DNA of 42,124 nt from an uncultured Tenacibaculum sp. (GCF_947495995.1 NZ_CANMAX010000015.1:1-42124), one strand, 5' to 3'. Positions 14,238 to 23,431 are shown, counted from the stretch's first letter. The notes: generated by a model not told the origin, from the sequence alone. Program-made: numbers and translations.

Positions 14238-17200
14238 CTATTTTTTCTGTAATTTAAAATTCTTCTCTTTATATAAAACTTTTCTCTTTCTACCTTTGGT
14301 AACATACATTGTGACATCTCCTCTCAATGTAGTATAATTTACATTACTTATTTCAGGCTTATAGCCAAAACTAATATTTCGTCTAGAATCTGAATTATTT
14401 GCTTTTTTGTGGGCAGATACATATTCTTGACTATTTGGTTTAGCTCCTGGTGATTCAACGGCACCTATATATGCTTCCACTACTTCATGAAGAATTGTTA
14501 CTCCTTCTTTCTGACCAATAAAATCTTCTTTAATTTTTGTATGATTAGGATTTACTGTTTGAGTGGCTGTTATACTTCCATCATCATTAACAGTGCTTCC
14601 CCCAAATGCTCCTCCTGTAAAAAGATTTCCACTCTTAGCAACAGTATTTTTATCAGTTGCATCAACGTTAACTATTCTTTTACTATCCTCTGTTGCTTTT
14701 AAAAGATGTGATGCTGCGCTTCCTTCTTCTAAAGTAACTCCTTCATTAACTGTCGCCCTAACTTTTCCTTTTTTATCTATTGTCAAAGTTAATTCAGAAC
14801 TAACTGATTTTTGAAGTTGACTAAAAGCTTCGTCCGCTAATTCTCCATTAATAATAACATCCTGAGGTCCCATTCCGGTTGGGTCAATAAATCTAATAGG
14901 ACTATTATATACGAAGTTATATGGAGACCATTCATAAAACTCTTCAGCAAGAGGATCAATATTCATCCACCTACCTAAACTAGCATCATAATTACGAGCA
15001 TCAAAGTCATGCCATTGTAGACCTAACTCTTCATTAAGTTCTTTTCCGTTATACCCAAACTTCTGCGCCGTACTATTTCCAAGCGAGTTAGTAATATTAT
15101 TATAGCCTTTATGTTTCAATCCAAAAGGATAATAATTAGATTCTTCTACGATTTCATTTTGGGTAATATTACCATCTCCGTTATTATCTGTATATGATAA
15201 GCGTATGTTTCCTAAATGATCTTTGTATTGGTATACGTAATCAAATGATGAGATTGCCGCGCTACCGCTCGCAATGACAGGTTGTGTGTAACCTTCTGCA
15301 TGGTTGAAGAATTGTAAAGTTTCTTCATTGTTATCTCTTTGTTCATAGATATAATTACTTGCATAGTTAATTGTCAAATCATAAGGATGTTCATTTGATA
15401 CTATTTTTCTTAGCTTCTCTCCAATAGCCGAATAAAAATATTCAATGCCACCATCTTCAAACTCTACGAAAACAGGAAGATTTAAATGATTATAATCAAT
15501 ATTTACTATACCTTTATTTGCATCGGTAATCATATTACCATTGGCATCGTAAGTATAATCATCTCCTGAAGTATTTCCATCTTTGAAACCATAATGACCA
15601 CTGTAAGCTAAACTTGTATTATCTGTAACTTTTTTAAGTTTATTTCCACTATCATAATCATAAGTCAACTTATCCATATCTCCAAAAATAGTCGCTTGAA
15701 TATTCCTCGGACCTTGACGTCGAAGTGAAGTAATATTTCCGTTCTTATCGTAATTTACAGAATTCAGGTTATATCGTCCTGTGTTGTCGATAGCACTTGA
15801 GATTCTATTCAGTGCATCATAAGAGTAATTGTAAGTCTTTTTACTGTTATCTACATTGGCAGTTTGCCAGCTAGTCTGAGAAATATTACCATTATATAAA
15901 CGCTTACTTAACTCCACATCACTATCGTTATACTTGATTCTAAAGTTAAACAAATCATTGTCATTATGCACATCTTCATTGATATTTGTTAACCATCCAC
16001 GAACATTGTACTTATAATCAACCTTTTGTAATCCTTTACTGTTGTCTACAATCTTAAAGTCTTTGATAGTTGTTCCTGTTGAGTGAATAGAAATATCCCC
16101 TAATAAAGTACCTGAAGATGTTTTTGTTGAAATATAAAATGTTTCTCCATTCTTTTTATAGTGAATCTTATTTCCAACACGTTCAACTCTAAATACAGAT
16201 CCCGGTGTATTAAAGTTATCTAAAACTAACTTACTTCCTCCTGACTCATAAACCTTCACAGAACTTTGACCATTTATATAAATAGCATAATCTATTGTTG
16301 TGTATGATGCATTGGTATTATTTTGAGATAAACCAACCATATAAAATTTATGCCCTACATTAGTTATAAACTCCACATAACCATTTCCATTGATATTTCC
16401 TTGAGTTGCTAATCCATGAGACCAACCTTGAGCAGCTGTTTTGGTTATAGTATTATTATTAATTGTTATACCACTTGTGACATCTTTATATCCAGCTTTG
16501 GTTCCGTTTCCTACTAATTTACTCTCTAATTGACCTAAATCATCATAATTATTCTTTACAATTCGTTCTGAGATTTGATCATTTACCTGTTGTGTTTGAC
16601 TTACCAAACGATCCATATGATCATACTCGAATCGATCTACGGTAATAATATCAGCCTTTCCTGTTTTTTTGTGAGTAGTTTTTGTTTCTAAAACTTTACC
16701 TGTAAAATCATCTAACTTATTCTCAACAATGTCTATTGTATTTAAATAGTCATTCTTTGAATACACATAAATAGGACGAGCCTTTTCATCGTAATAACTT
16801 ACTGTTGTGATCCAATCGTTAGTAGATAAAACTCGTACTTTAGTCACTGTAGCTAATCCTTTAGTTCTTGTTGTAGAAGTTTGACCATAACTCGTAGTTA
16901 CTGTAACTGATAAACCACTTGGTAAATCTACATAAGTGTCATAGTAGTTTACTGTGTAAACTTCTGTTACTGCTGTTGGAATAGATGTACTTGTATAAAA
17001 TAGATTTATGTTTCCTCTTAATTGAGAAGTTAATTCTCGTTTTTCAAATTGAGTGTAATTTCCAGTACAAGCATAACGTTGCATGTCTTTTCTGAAAGAT
17101 GTATTAAAAGTATAACCAGTATAGATTACTCTACCTAGTTTATCGTACTTGGTAAATAACCATTGGTTTTTTACTTTTAAATTAGGATCTTGAGTTAAGA

Positions 17201-18818
17201 CAGGACGATCTAATTTATCATAAACGATATATTCCCAACCTTTACCAGGTATTTTCTTTTCAACCAAACGGTTTCTATTATCGTATTTGTATTGATAACA
17301 TAATTCACTTAAAACCGTACTTGATGGCTTAGCTACTGTTCCTTCTGCCTTTGGTGGTAATACATAAGTTAAATTACCATAATCATCGTAGACATAATAT
17401 GTATCGTGTCGTTGATTATTATTGTATGTACGTTTTAAAACTACTTGTCCTTGTTTGTTCTTAAACTCTTCGGTAGTATGATCTAAACCTGAAGTCCAGT
17501 TTTCATCCTTGGTAATCGTTTTACTTAATTCTCCTAATTTATAATATCCGTTATTATTACTACTTGCAGTATTTAATTGTAATGTTGGAGTATATAGATT
17601 GTCAGAAAAAAAAGTCGTTATATAATATTTACGAACTTCATTTCCTAGATTGGCTTGGTAATCGAATCGAATTTCATGATTATTACCTAATTTCCAATCT
17701 GTTCCCGGTGCTGCTTGTTGCATTACTCGGTTTAAAGGTGAATTTTCAAATCCTTTTTCTGAATATGCATTGATGTCTCCAGGTAAACTTACTCCTGCAA
17801 AATCCTTAGCATATTTTTTGCCATAGTATGATTGAGTGGCTAATTCAACATCGCCCGTACGAAGGTTTGCATTGTTTGCCCCATTAGTAAATGGTAAATA
17901 TTCTTTGGTTTGTCTTCCTAAATTATCATAACTCACATGAGTAACAATATCATTTATTTGCTCTTCTCCTACTAAAGTAGTTGGACGATTCTTTAAAGCA
18001 TCTAAAGGTAACTCACTACCATCTAACTCTTGAAATAATGGACTCCAAAAATATTGACGGACTGTAGTATCAGTAGTGTAAAATAAATAATTACGTAAAC
18101 GAGTTTGTGTATTATCTGATCTCCACCTGAATTCGTTACCGCCTGCCAATTTATTACCATTAACATCGTACACGCCGCTTATGCCTGTATTTGAACCTCT
18201 ATATGTATGTGGGTGTACAACTCCAACCAATAAATACCAAGTATTAGCATCAGGTAATAAGAGATGAGTAAAATATGGGTTTCCATTAGCACTTCCATCT
18301 AGATTATCCACATTCTGTATTCCATGGTATGTTCTACCTTGAGCAGTAATACCAGTTTTATTTTTCTTAACCCAAATACTGTAACGATAACTTTTCGTAT
18401 TGTCAATCTTAAAATAATCAGTATTCCATCCTCCATCTGGACCACTTGCTGCGTTTGGAATACACTCCCATAATAAGTCGGTATCTCCAAAAGGTGTCGT
18501 TCCTGAAACGATTCTATTTTCTGAATCTATACCAATTCTATTGAAAAAATCAGTAGAGCCTGTGTTTCCTGATGTCCAATCTAACGGAATTACATTAGAA
18601 GAAACTGTATTTCCTCCTGCTTCTAATCCAATACTCTGTTTTAATCGGCCTAAACCATCAAAGTATTGAATGGTAGTCATAACCTTATTTTTGTCATGAC
18701 CTGTAATTGGTGTGGTTCTCGCTTCTTTATAAGCTTTTGTAACCACATAGTTCTCATTCGTATTCTGTGAGAATACGATAACAGGAACTAGTAATAATAT
18801 ATAGAATATCTTTTTCAT
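14238..18818 (-). CDS. Full-length Rhs-family polymorphic toxin with CT2 tip
   Basis: Encodes 1526 aa from the ATG at 18818 (MKKIFYILLLVPVIVFSQ signal peptide). An upstream in-frame start at 18860 lies inside the previous gene and would hide the signal. Domains: DUF6443-like YFDGLGRLKQSI near 60; a carbohydrate-binding-like insert about 70-285; YD/Rhs repeats from about 295 (VSYDNLGRQTKEY); a second lectin-like insert about 790-940 (HKFYMVGLSQNN); more repeats; then the core HLGNIRLSYTDNNGDG, YYPFGLKHKGYNN, GRWMNIDPLAEE and IDPTGM, followed by the about 200-residue CT2 tip. CT2 has HEVVE (about 1444-1448) and a later His in SAHKKA, possibly a zincin-like metal site. The Rhs shell would encapsulate the tip; the lectin-like inserts suggest surface binding. 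The att core lies in the YPFGLKHKGYNN codons, so everything after it belongs to the element. Confidence 0.9.
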   Translation of the reverse strand: MKKIFYILLLVPVIVFSQNTNENYVVTKAYKEARTTPITGHDKNKVMTTIQYFDGLGRLKQSIGLEAGGNTVSSNVIPLDWTSGNTGSTDFFNRIGIDSENRIVSGTTPFGDTDLLWECIPNAASGPDGGWNTDYFKIDNTKSYRYSIWVKKNKTGITAQGRTYHGIQNVDNLDGSANGNPYFTHLLLPDANTWYLLVGVVHPHTYRGSNTGISGVYDVNGNKLAGGNEFRWRSDNTQTRLRNYLFYTTDTTVRQYFWSPLFQELDGSELPLDALKNRPTTLVGEEQINDIVTHVSYDNLGRQTKEYLPFTNGANNANLRTGDVELATQSYYGKKYAKDFAGVSLPGDINAYSEKGFENSPLNRVMQQAAPGTDWKLGNNHEIRFDYQANLGNEVRKYYITTFFSDNLYTPTLQLNTASSNNNGYYKLGELSKTITKDENWTSGLDHTTEEFKNKQGQVVLKRTYNNNQRHDTYYVYDDYGNLTYVLPPKAEGTVAKPSSTVLSELCYQYKYDNRNRLVEKKIPGKGWEYIVYDKLDRPVLTQDPNLKVKNQWLFTKYDKLGRVIYTGYTFNTSFRKDMQRYACTGNYTQFEKRELTSQLRGNINLFYTSTSIPTAVTEVYTVNYYDTYVDLPSGLSVTVTTSYGQTSTTRTKGLATVTKVRVLSTNDWITTVSYYDEKARPIYVYSKNDYLNTIDIVENKLDDFTGKVLETKTTHKKTGKADIITVDRFEYDHMDRLVSQTQQVNDQISERIVKNNYDDLGQLESKLVGNGTKAGYKDVTSGITINNNTITKTAAQGWSHGLATQGNINGNGYVEFITNVGHKFYMVGLSQNNTNASYTTIDYAIYINGQSSVKVYESGGSKLVLDNFNTPGSVFRVERVGNKIHYKKNGETFYISTKTSSGTLLGDISIHSTGTTIKDFKIVDNSKGLQKVDYKYNVRGWLTNINEDVHNDNDLFNFRIKYNDSDVELSKRLYNGNISQTSWQTANVDNSKKTYNYSYDALNRISSAIDNTGRYNLNSVNYDKNGNITSLRRQGPRNIQATIFGDMDKLTYDYDSGNKLKKVTDNTSLAYSGHYGFKDGNTSGDDYTYDANGNMITDANKGIVNIDYNHLNLPVFVEFEDGGIEYFYSAIGEKLRKIVSNEHPYDLTINYASNYIYEQRDNNEETLQFFNHAEGYTQPVIASGSAAISSFDYVYQYKDHLGNIRLSYTDNNGDGNITQNEIVEESNYYPFGLKHKGYNNITNSLGNSTAQKFGYNGKELNEELGLQWHDFDARNYDASLGRWMNIDPLAEEFYEWSPYNFVYNSPIRFIDPTGMGPQDVIINGELADEAFSQLQKSVSSELTLTIDKKGKVRATVNEGVTLEEGSAASHLLKATEDSKRIVNVDATDKNTVAKSGNLFTGGAFGGSTVNDDGSITATQTVNPNHTKIKEDFIGQKEGVTILHEVVEAYIGAVESPGAKPNSQEYVSAHKKANNSDSRRNISFGYKPEISNVNYTTLRGDVTMYVTKGRKRKVLYKEKNFKLQKK
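15097..15131 (-). other. att core, junction 3 (Rhs body / copy B)
   Basis: The core lies within the intact Rhs reading frame. Arms at 15103-15113 and 15121-15131, centre TTTCAAT. To the right of it the sequence is resident Rhs body; the element-side version of the next bases (GTAGTTTAC) differs at synonymous positions, as if the element end carries a piece of another rhs gene. Confidence 0.75.
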
Positions 18819-18825
18819 TGCATCT

Positions 18826-21800
18826 TTAGTTTTTGTAGTTGTACTGGTGTTCTGTAACAATATGACCTTCTGAATTTCTAATCAACTTTAGTCTATTAAA
18901 TTCATCATATTCATAATAAATTGTTTCACCTCTTGGATCAGTAATACTTGTTACTCCAACTAATGGATCGTAAGTAAATGTGGTTACTAATGCTTCTTTT
19001 AAAGCTGTTAAATTACGTAGGTTGTTTAATGCAACACGTAAAGCGCCTTCTGATCCTGTTGTATTAATACTTCGATCATTATCGTTATTCGATAAGGTTT
19101 GAAGATTTGTAATTGTAGCTGACGGAATTGTGCTTAAGGTTGCTCCTTCTATTTTAGCAATAGGCTGCGTTTGATTGTATCCCCAGATATAAACTACTGA
19201 AGTCCCGTCTTTTTTACTTACCTCGGTCGGATTCCCTTTGTTATCATAACTATGGAAAACTACTCGGTCTTCTAAAATTTGACTTCCTTTACTCGTTTGA
19301 ACTTTTTCTGGCATATAAATACTATTTCCAAAATCTTTATAAATCGTATTTTGTTTACTTAAAGTTGTAGAATTTACACCTACTGTTTTTATAGTTTCAA
19401 CTTGTAATGGTTCTGAAATACGATTTTGTGATATTAATCTAGTATTATTAAAATCGTGTGCAAACTTTCTATTGGTTGTGATAATTTCACCTTTACTATT
19501 TGTTATTTTTTCTTGATTAACAATTGATGGTGTGCTTGAAGAATGTTTATACTCTATTCTTTGTATAATATCTGTATTATCAAATTTTTCTGTTATAACT
19601 GTTGATTTTAATCTATACCACTCACTATAACCTAAATATTTTGCAAACCTATATGCATTTAGCTGCGGATCTTTTATAAGTTTTACTCCAATAAAATCGT
19701 ATTGTAATTGACCATAACTACTGTAATTATTAATTTGTTGCCTTACTGGTGTATAGTTTGAATTTATTTGATTCCCATCTTTCTTATACGCTACCTCTTT
19801 TAAAAGATGTCCTTCTTTCCATGTCAAATGAATATTAGGTATGTTTTTAAGCATACTCTCATGAGTAGTGCTTTCTATATGCGGATAAATCTCTGGTTTA
19901 GAGAATGTATACTCTGTTTTATATGTATTACTAACAGTTTTTGTTATATTTTCGTAGCTTATTACTCCTCTATTTTCAAAAAATAAAGAAGACATACTAC
20001 TTGATGATAATCTAGTTGCTCTTTTTCTTTCTGCGATTACATAATCATCGAAAAAGAATGGATTGTTTGATGAAAATCCACTTGTTAATGTAGAACCGAA
20101 CTTATTATAACTATAGGTTTCTGTTTTTTGCACATTATTTTCATCAGTAAGTGTTATTTTTTTTACTCGTAATCCACCAACATTAAGATGGTCTGGAGTT
20201 TCATCATAATAATTGTACATGTATACTCTAAAGTTAGCTGATGGACTTGTTCCACCAACTCCATCTATTGTACCTAGACCTCCTCCAGCAAAAGTTGTAC
20301 TACCTTGAGCAACTATTTTATAAGTTCCAGGTACTAAATCTAAATCAAAAAGCTTTGATGAAAACACATAGTTGTAACTTGGATTAGAAATACCTTTAAT
20401 ACTTAATCTATACTCGCAAGATGGATTAGTATCTATCGATGTACTACATCCTGTTAAGATATTTACATTAACTTTAACAGGTCCTACAGAATTAGCAGGA
20501 ATAGTGAAGACTTTTTCATATAGAATATCATTTACTTTATTCGTATTTGACTTCTCAAATAAAACACTTCCGTTTTTTAATCTATTACTTAAATTATAAT
20601 TGTAATTACCAGTATAATATTGTTTTTTAGAAAATGCTCCTATTAATTCTGAAACCGTATTAGTTTCATATTCATAGTTCACTTTACCACCTGTTGGATA
20701 AGTTATCTCTTTTAAAACACCTTTTTTTGCCATTATAGTATCTACAGATCTGTCAGAATATCCTCGATAATAAGAACCAATACTTAAAAAATTAGAAAAA
20801 GTAGGTAATTTTAATTTAGGTATTAAATTTTGATTTGTATGTTTTCCATTGTAAAAACCCCAATAATCCTGAGCATTCGAAAATCTGGACGGAAGAGCAT
20901 TTGGATCATTGTACGAAAAAATATGAGATGGTAATCTTTCTATTTGATTCGAATTTGTAACGTTCTCTTCATATACTTCACTAAGAAATAATCTAGATTT
21001 TCTCTTTTGAGCATCTCCTAAATAATCTAAATTATTAGGTGCATTACTAGATTGAGAATAAAAATAATTTAATTTTAATCGTTTAACTAAATTATTACTT
21101 TTATCTAAAACACTTATTGATTTTAAAGCATAAGAATCGTGATCTTTTCTTTTAACACTCTCTCGCTCAAAGATTACTCTCCCATTAGAACATTCAATTT
21201 CACTAATAAAATACTGGTCTTGAAAAACTCCAACTACAGATTGACTAAACCTATTATAATCAGATAAACTATGATTTATAATTTCACTATCACCGCTTCT
21301 AGAAAAAGTTTGGGTATTAGGTTCGTATTTAAAATACTTAAAATTTACAGTTCTATTATTTGGTGAAATAATTTCAACCAAATGCCAAGTCATAGTATGT
21401 GTTGGTATAAAATTAGAATTTACTGAATCATCTCCATTTTGATCGACAGAAAATGAAACAGAACTTCTGTTTTTATCAGTTGCAACATAGGTTCCATCAT
21501 TTTTGATTCCAAAATAAAATTTCATTCCATTAGGCACTGTAAAAACCCATCCCAGAATTTCTTTCGAAATACTAGAATATTTTGGTTCTATTTTTATATC
21601 TGAATAAGGTGTTTGAACAAAAATCTTCTGTTTTTGATTATAAAAAAAAGTACCACTATATCCAAGAAAAGAAAATTTATATATATCAGATTCAGTATCA
21701 TAATTATTAAAAAAATCAAGACTCTGCGATGCCATACTTTGATCAAGAAGAGAAAAAAAGTCTCCAAATTGATATGCAACATAATCTCTTGATGATTCTA

Positions 21801-22161
21801 AAGTTTTAGTAGTATGGATAAAACCAAAAGTTTTCATATCGTCTGGTTTTCCTTTAACTATTCTACTAACTGTTCCTCCTGAATTTAAACTCCAATTCGT
21901 TCCTACCCAAGAAGCCACATCTTCAACCTTAACACCACCTGCATGATAAGATAGTGATATAGGTACATTAATGTTTCCTTCCGTAACCGAATAAAAGGGA
22001 ATATTTATACTTGGAACTCCTGTATAATAGTTTACTGGAGTTTCTAAATAACGATCAAACGATGCTACGTTTGGTGTTGATGGGACTACATTTGGTAGGT
22101 CCTGACTGAATAATACAGTAATGCTTGATACATATAACATGATCAATACGAGGTTTCTCAT
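18826..22161 (-). CDS. Rhs/YD-repeat partner protein (SpvB/TcB-like N-terminal shell component)
   Basis: Encodes 1111 aa with a signal peptide (MRNLVLIMLYVSSITVLFSQ). After it come DRYLETPVNYYTGVPSINIP and SYHAGGVKVEDVASWVGTNW (about 71-90), a signature of Bacteroidota proteins encoded just before Rhs toxins. The middle is beta-rich; the C-terminus has YD-repeat units (VVYIWGYNQTQP, then FTYDPLVGVTSITDPRGETI and YYEYDEFNRL). No toxin tip is present: it ends at EHQYNYKN. The stop lies 7 bp before the Rhs start, so both are made from one transcript. By analogy with TcB/TcC, the two may form a joint capsule, but no Sec-exported Rhs pair of this kind is established for that model. A -7-like box TATCTTCG lies at 22207-22214 on the minus strand. 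Confidence 0.82.
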   Translation of the reverse strand: MRNLVLIMLYVSSITVLFSQDLPNVVPSTPNVASFDRYLETPVNYYTGVPSINIPFYSVTEGNINVPISLSYHAGGVKVEDVASWVGTNWSLNSGGTVSRIVKGKPDDMKTFGFIHTTKTLESSRDYVAYQFGDFFSLLDQSMASQSLDFFNNYDTESDIYKFSFLGYSGTFFYNQKQKIFVQTPYSDIKIEPKYSSISKEILGWVFTVPNGMKFYFGIKNDGTYVATDKNRSSVSFSVDQNGDDSVNSNFIPTHTMTWHLVEIISPNNRTVNFKYFKYEPNTQTFSRSGDSEIINHSLSDYNRFSQSVVGVFQDQYFISEIECSNGRVIFERESVKRKDHDSYALKSISVLDKSNNLVKRLKLNYFYSQSSNAPNNLDYLGDAQKRKSRLFLSEVYEENVTNSNQIERLPSHIFSYNDPNALPSRFSNAQDYWGFYNGKHTNQNLIPKLKLPTFSNFLSIGSYYRGYSDRSVDTIMAKKGVLKEITYPTGGKVNYEYETNTVSELIGAFSKKQYYTGNYNYNLSNRLKNGSVLFEKSNTNKVNDILYEKVFTIPANSVGPVKVNVNILTGCSTSIDTNPSCEYRLSIKGISNPSYNYVFSSKLFDLDLVPGTYKIVAQGSTTFAGGGLGTIDGVGGTSPSANFRVYMYNYYDETPDHLNVGGLRVKKITLTDENNVQKTETYSYNKFGSTLTSGFSSNNPFFFDDYVIAERKRATRLSSSSMSSLFFENRGVISYENITKTVSNTYKTEYTFSKPEIYPHIESTTHESMLKNIPNIHLTWKEGHLLKEVAYKKDGNQINSNYTPVRQQINNYSSYGQLQYDFIGVKLIKDPQLNAYRFAKYLGYSEWYRLKSTVITEKFDNTDIIQRIEYKHSSSTPSIVNQEKITNSKGEIITTNRKFAHDFNNTRLISQNRISEPLQVETIKTVGVNSTTLSKQNTIYKDFGNSIYMPEKVQTSKGSQILEDRVVFHSYDNKGNPTEVSKKDGTSVVYIWGYNQTQPIAKIEGATLSTIPSATITNLQTLSNNDNDRSINTTGSEGALRVALNNLRNLTALKEALVTTFTYDPLVGVTSITDPRGETIYYEYDEFNRLKLIRNSEGHIVTEHQYNYKN

Positions 22162-22206
22162 AAGAAAAGGTATTTAGCAATTAATTAATAACAATTTTTA
22201 ACGCTA

Positions 22207-22214
22207 CGAAGATA
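22207..22214 (-). promoter_or_regulatory. Possible -7 box of the Rhs operon
   Basis: TATCTTCG on the minus strand, about 46 bp before the ATG at 22161, one mismatch from TAnnTTTG and no matching -33 box. The rest of 22162-22344 shows nothing else recognisable. Confidence 0.3.
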
Positions 22215-22344
22215 CCTCTTTTAGAAATTAAAAAACTTCTCTAAATTGTTAAATTTACAATCACTTTTATTATTAAACTTATAATCAAACCAATATATTT
22301 AAAGAGGCAAAAAGTCGCATTCCAGTTTGAATATTTATATCAAA

Positions 22345-22578
22345 TTACACCAAATAATTAAACATTGAAAACAAAGCCAAAAACGACCAAATAAAAATCA
22401 TAATCCAATATAGTTTAGGATGTTCTTTTTTAGTTACAGATTCTACAAAATTAATTTCTTCACTTCTAATAATATGAACTAAACCTATTAGTATAAATAA
22501 TGCCCAAAACCAATCCCATTCAAAAATTACAGCTAATATTAGTAATATCAATGCTAGTATTGTTTTCCACTTATCCAT
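22345..22578 (-). CDS. Small two-to-three-helix membrane protein
   Basis: Encodes 77 aa with hydrophobic segments at about 6-38 (ILALILLILAVIFEWDWFWA and onward) and 57-76. A short charged loop SEEINFVESVTKKEHPK separates them. I do not recognise a named domain. It follows the DUF6787 gene by 16 bp and is likely its co-transcribed partner under the FNR-type site upstream. Confidence 0.65.
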   Translation of the reverse strand: MDKWKTILALILLILAVIFEWDWFWALFILIGLVHIIRSEEINFVESVTKKEHPKLYWIMIFIWSFLALFSMFNYLV

Positions 22579-22594
22579 TATTTTTCACTCGATT

Positions 22595-22888
22595 TTAAAT
22601 TGATATTCCAAATCGTTTAAGCATCTTCTTTTCCATATTCCAAAAGAATTGAAATTGACCGAAAATCCAACCAAAAGCAACTAAAAAGAGCTGATAAAAT
22701 ATAAAGCTAGCAATTATAAATAACGGATAATATACTATTGCTGGCACATTATTTAGAGTTAAGCCTAAAGCTTTTAAAATCGGTCTGCCAATTATAACTG
22801 ATGAAGAGCCTGTTATTGAGAATATAAAAAAGATAATTAAGAGTTCTCTTGTTGTTTCTATTCCCCAACGCTGTTTAATTTTTTCCAT
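22595..22888 (-). CDS. DUF6787-like membrane protein
   Basis: Encodes 97 aa: MEKIKQRWGIETTRELLIIF start, two hydrophobic helices (about 15-40 and 50-75) and the C-terminal pattern FGWIFGQFQFFWNMEKKMLK, which I recognise as typical of the DUF6787 family of Bacteroidota. Function unknown. Its promoter region (-7 box TACTTTTG at 22905-22912) carries an FNR/CRP-type palindrome, suggesting response to oxygen or redox state. Confidence 0.75.
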   Translation of the reverse strand: MEKIKQRWGIETTRELLIIFFIFSITGSSSVIIGRPILKALGLTLNNVPAIVYYPLFIIASFIFYQLFLVAFGWIFGQFQFFWNMEKKMLKRFGISI

Positions 22889-22904
22889 CTAAAAAACTTT
22901 TCGC

Positions 22905-22912
22905 CAAAAGTA
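22905..22912 (-). promoter_or_regulatory. -7 box of DUF6787 operon
   Basis: TACTTTTG on the minus strand, a full match to TAnnTTTG. No TTTG at -33, replaced by the regulator site centred 36.5 bp upstream of its end, as expected of an activator-dependent promoter. Confidence 0.65.
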
Positions 22913-22934
22913 TAAATGCCACTATACATCCATT

Positions 22935-22948
22935 TTGATTTATATCAA
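22935..22948. promoter_or_regulatory. FNR/CRP-type binding site 1
   Basis: TTGATTTATATCAA: a perfect TTGAT-N4-ATCAA palindrome, the consensus of FNR-type regulators. Centre 22941.5, about -42 for the minus-strand operon. Confidence 0.8.
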
Positions 22949-22969
22949 AAAACAAGGAAAAACATGATT

Positions 22970-22983
22970 TTGACATAGATCAA
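22970..22983. promoter_or_regulatory. FNR/CRP-type binding site 2
   Basis: TTGACATAGATCAA: one mismatch from TTGAT-N4-ATCAA. Centre 22976.5, about -42 for the plus-strand operon, 35 bp from site 1. Confidence 0.75.
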
Positions 22984-23005
22984 AAAAACTTTTTCTCATC
23001 CTTCA

Positions 23006-23013
23006 CAATTTTG
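23006..23013 (+). promoter_or_regulatory. Probable -7 box of the redox operon
   Basis: CAATTTTG, one mismatch from TAnnTTTG. It stands at exactly the same distance (36.5 bp) from FNR-type site 2 as the opposite -7 box does from site 1, which is the main support for it. Confidence 0.55.
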
Positions 23014-23037
23014 CCTCAGCATTAAAAATCTTAAACA

Positions 23038-23418
23038 GTGAAACAATTTTTATTAATCATAACAATCATTTTAACGGCTTGTTCAACAAAAATTGACCAA
23101 AGAGTTTTTGGAATATGGAAAACCAATAGCAACTACTATAAAGCAACTTATAAAATTGAAAAAGTCAATAAAAAAATTATAGGAAAACTTCTGTATTACA
23201 ACGATGGTACTACTGTGTTACATGAAACAAAAACTAAAAAAGACATCTTTATAAAAGATCTTAAATATAAAAACCAATGTTATGTTGATGCTGTATCTGG
23301 TGCTACAAAAACTGCTACTCAGAACTATAAAATTAAAGTAAAACATAACGATACTCTAGAAGTAACTACATACATAAGAAATACACCTTTAATCGAAACT
23401 TGGACTAGAAAACAATAA
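23038..23418 (+). CDS. Small lipoprotein, possibly DUF2147/lipocalin-like
   Basis: Encodes 126 aa. The start is GTG at 23038: there is no in-frame ATG before the lipobox (LLIITIILTAC), which the protein needs for export. After Cys15 comes RVFGIWKTNSNYYKATYKIE, then KIIGKLLYYNDG and a repeating beta pattern ending LIETWTRKQ. The GIWK opening and IIGKL resemble DUF2147 (small lipocalin-like barrels), but I am not certain. First gene of the operon behind the FNR-type site. Likely anchored to the periplasmic face of a membrane. Confidence 0.6.
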   Translation: MKQFLLIITIILTACSTKIDQRVFGIWKTNSNYYKATYKIEKVNKKIIGKLLYYNDGTTVLHETKTKKDIFIKDLKYKNQCYVDAVSGATKTATQNYKIKVKHNDTLEVTTYIRNTPLIETWTRKQ

Positions 23419-23431
23419 CACTAAATAATTT

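Larger units (their letters stand above)
8348..15096 (-). mobile_element. Rhs-tip-swapping integrative element, copy B (joined to the Rhs body)
   Basis: The second 6749-bp unit, bounded by the cores at 8348-8382 and 15097-15131. Its CT2 tip is fused in frame to the Rhs core of the full-length gene, so this copy is the one in use. Gene content and order are the same as in copy A, with identical protein sequences. Perfect identity implies very recent duplication, capture of a second identical circle at the same core, or ongoing amplification. A collapsed or artificially expanded assembly is the alternative. Confidence 0.8.

Noticed and set aside
18819..18860. Extended N-terminus of the Rhs protein from 18860
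   Set aside because: It would place 14 polar residues before a clean signal peptide and overlap the upstream gene; the ATG at 18818 fits better.
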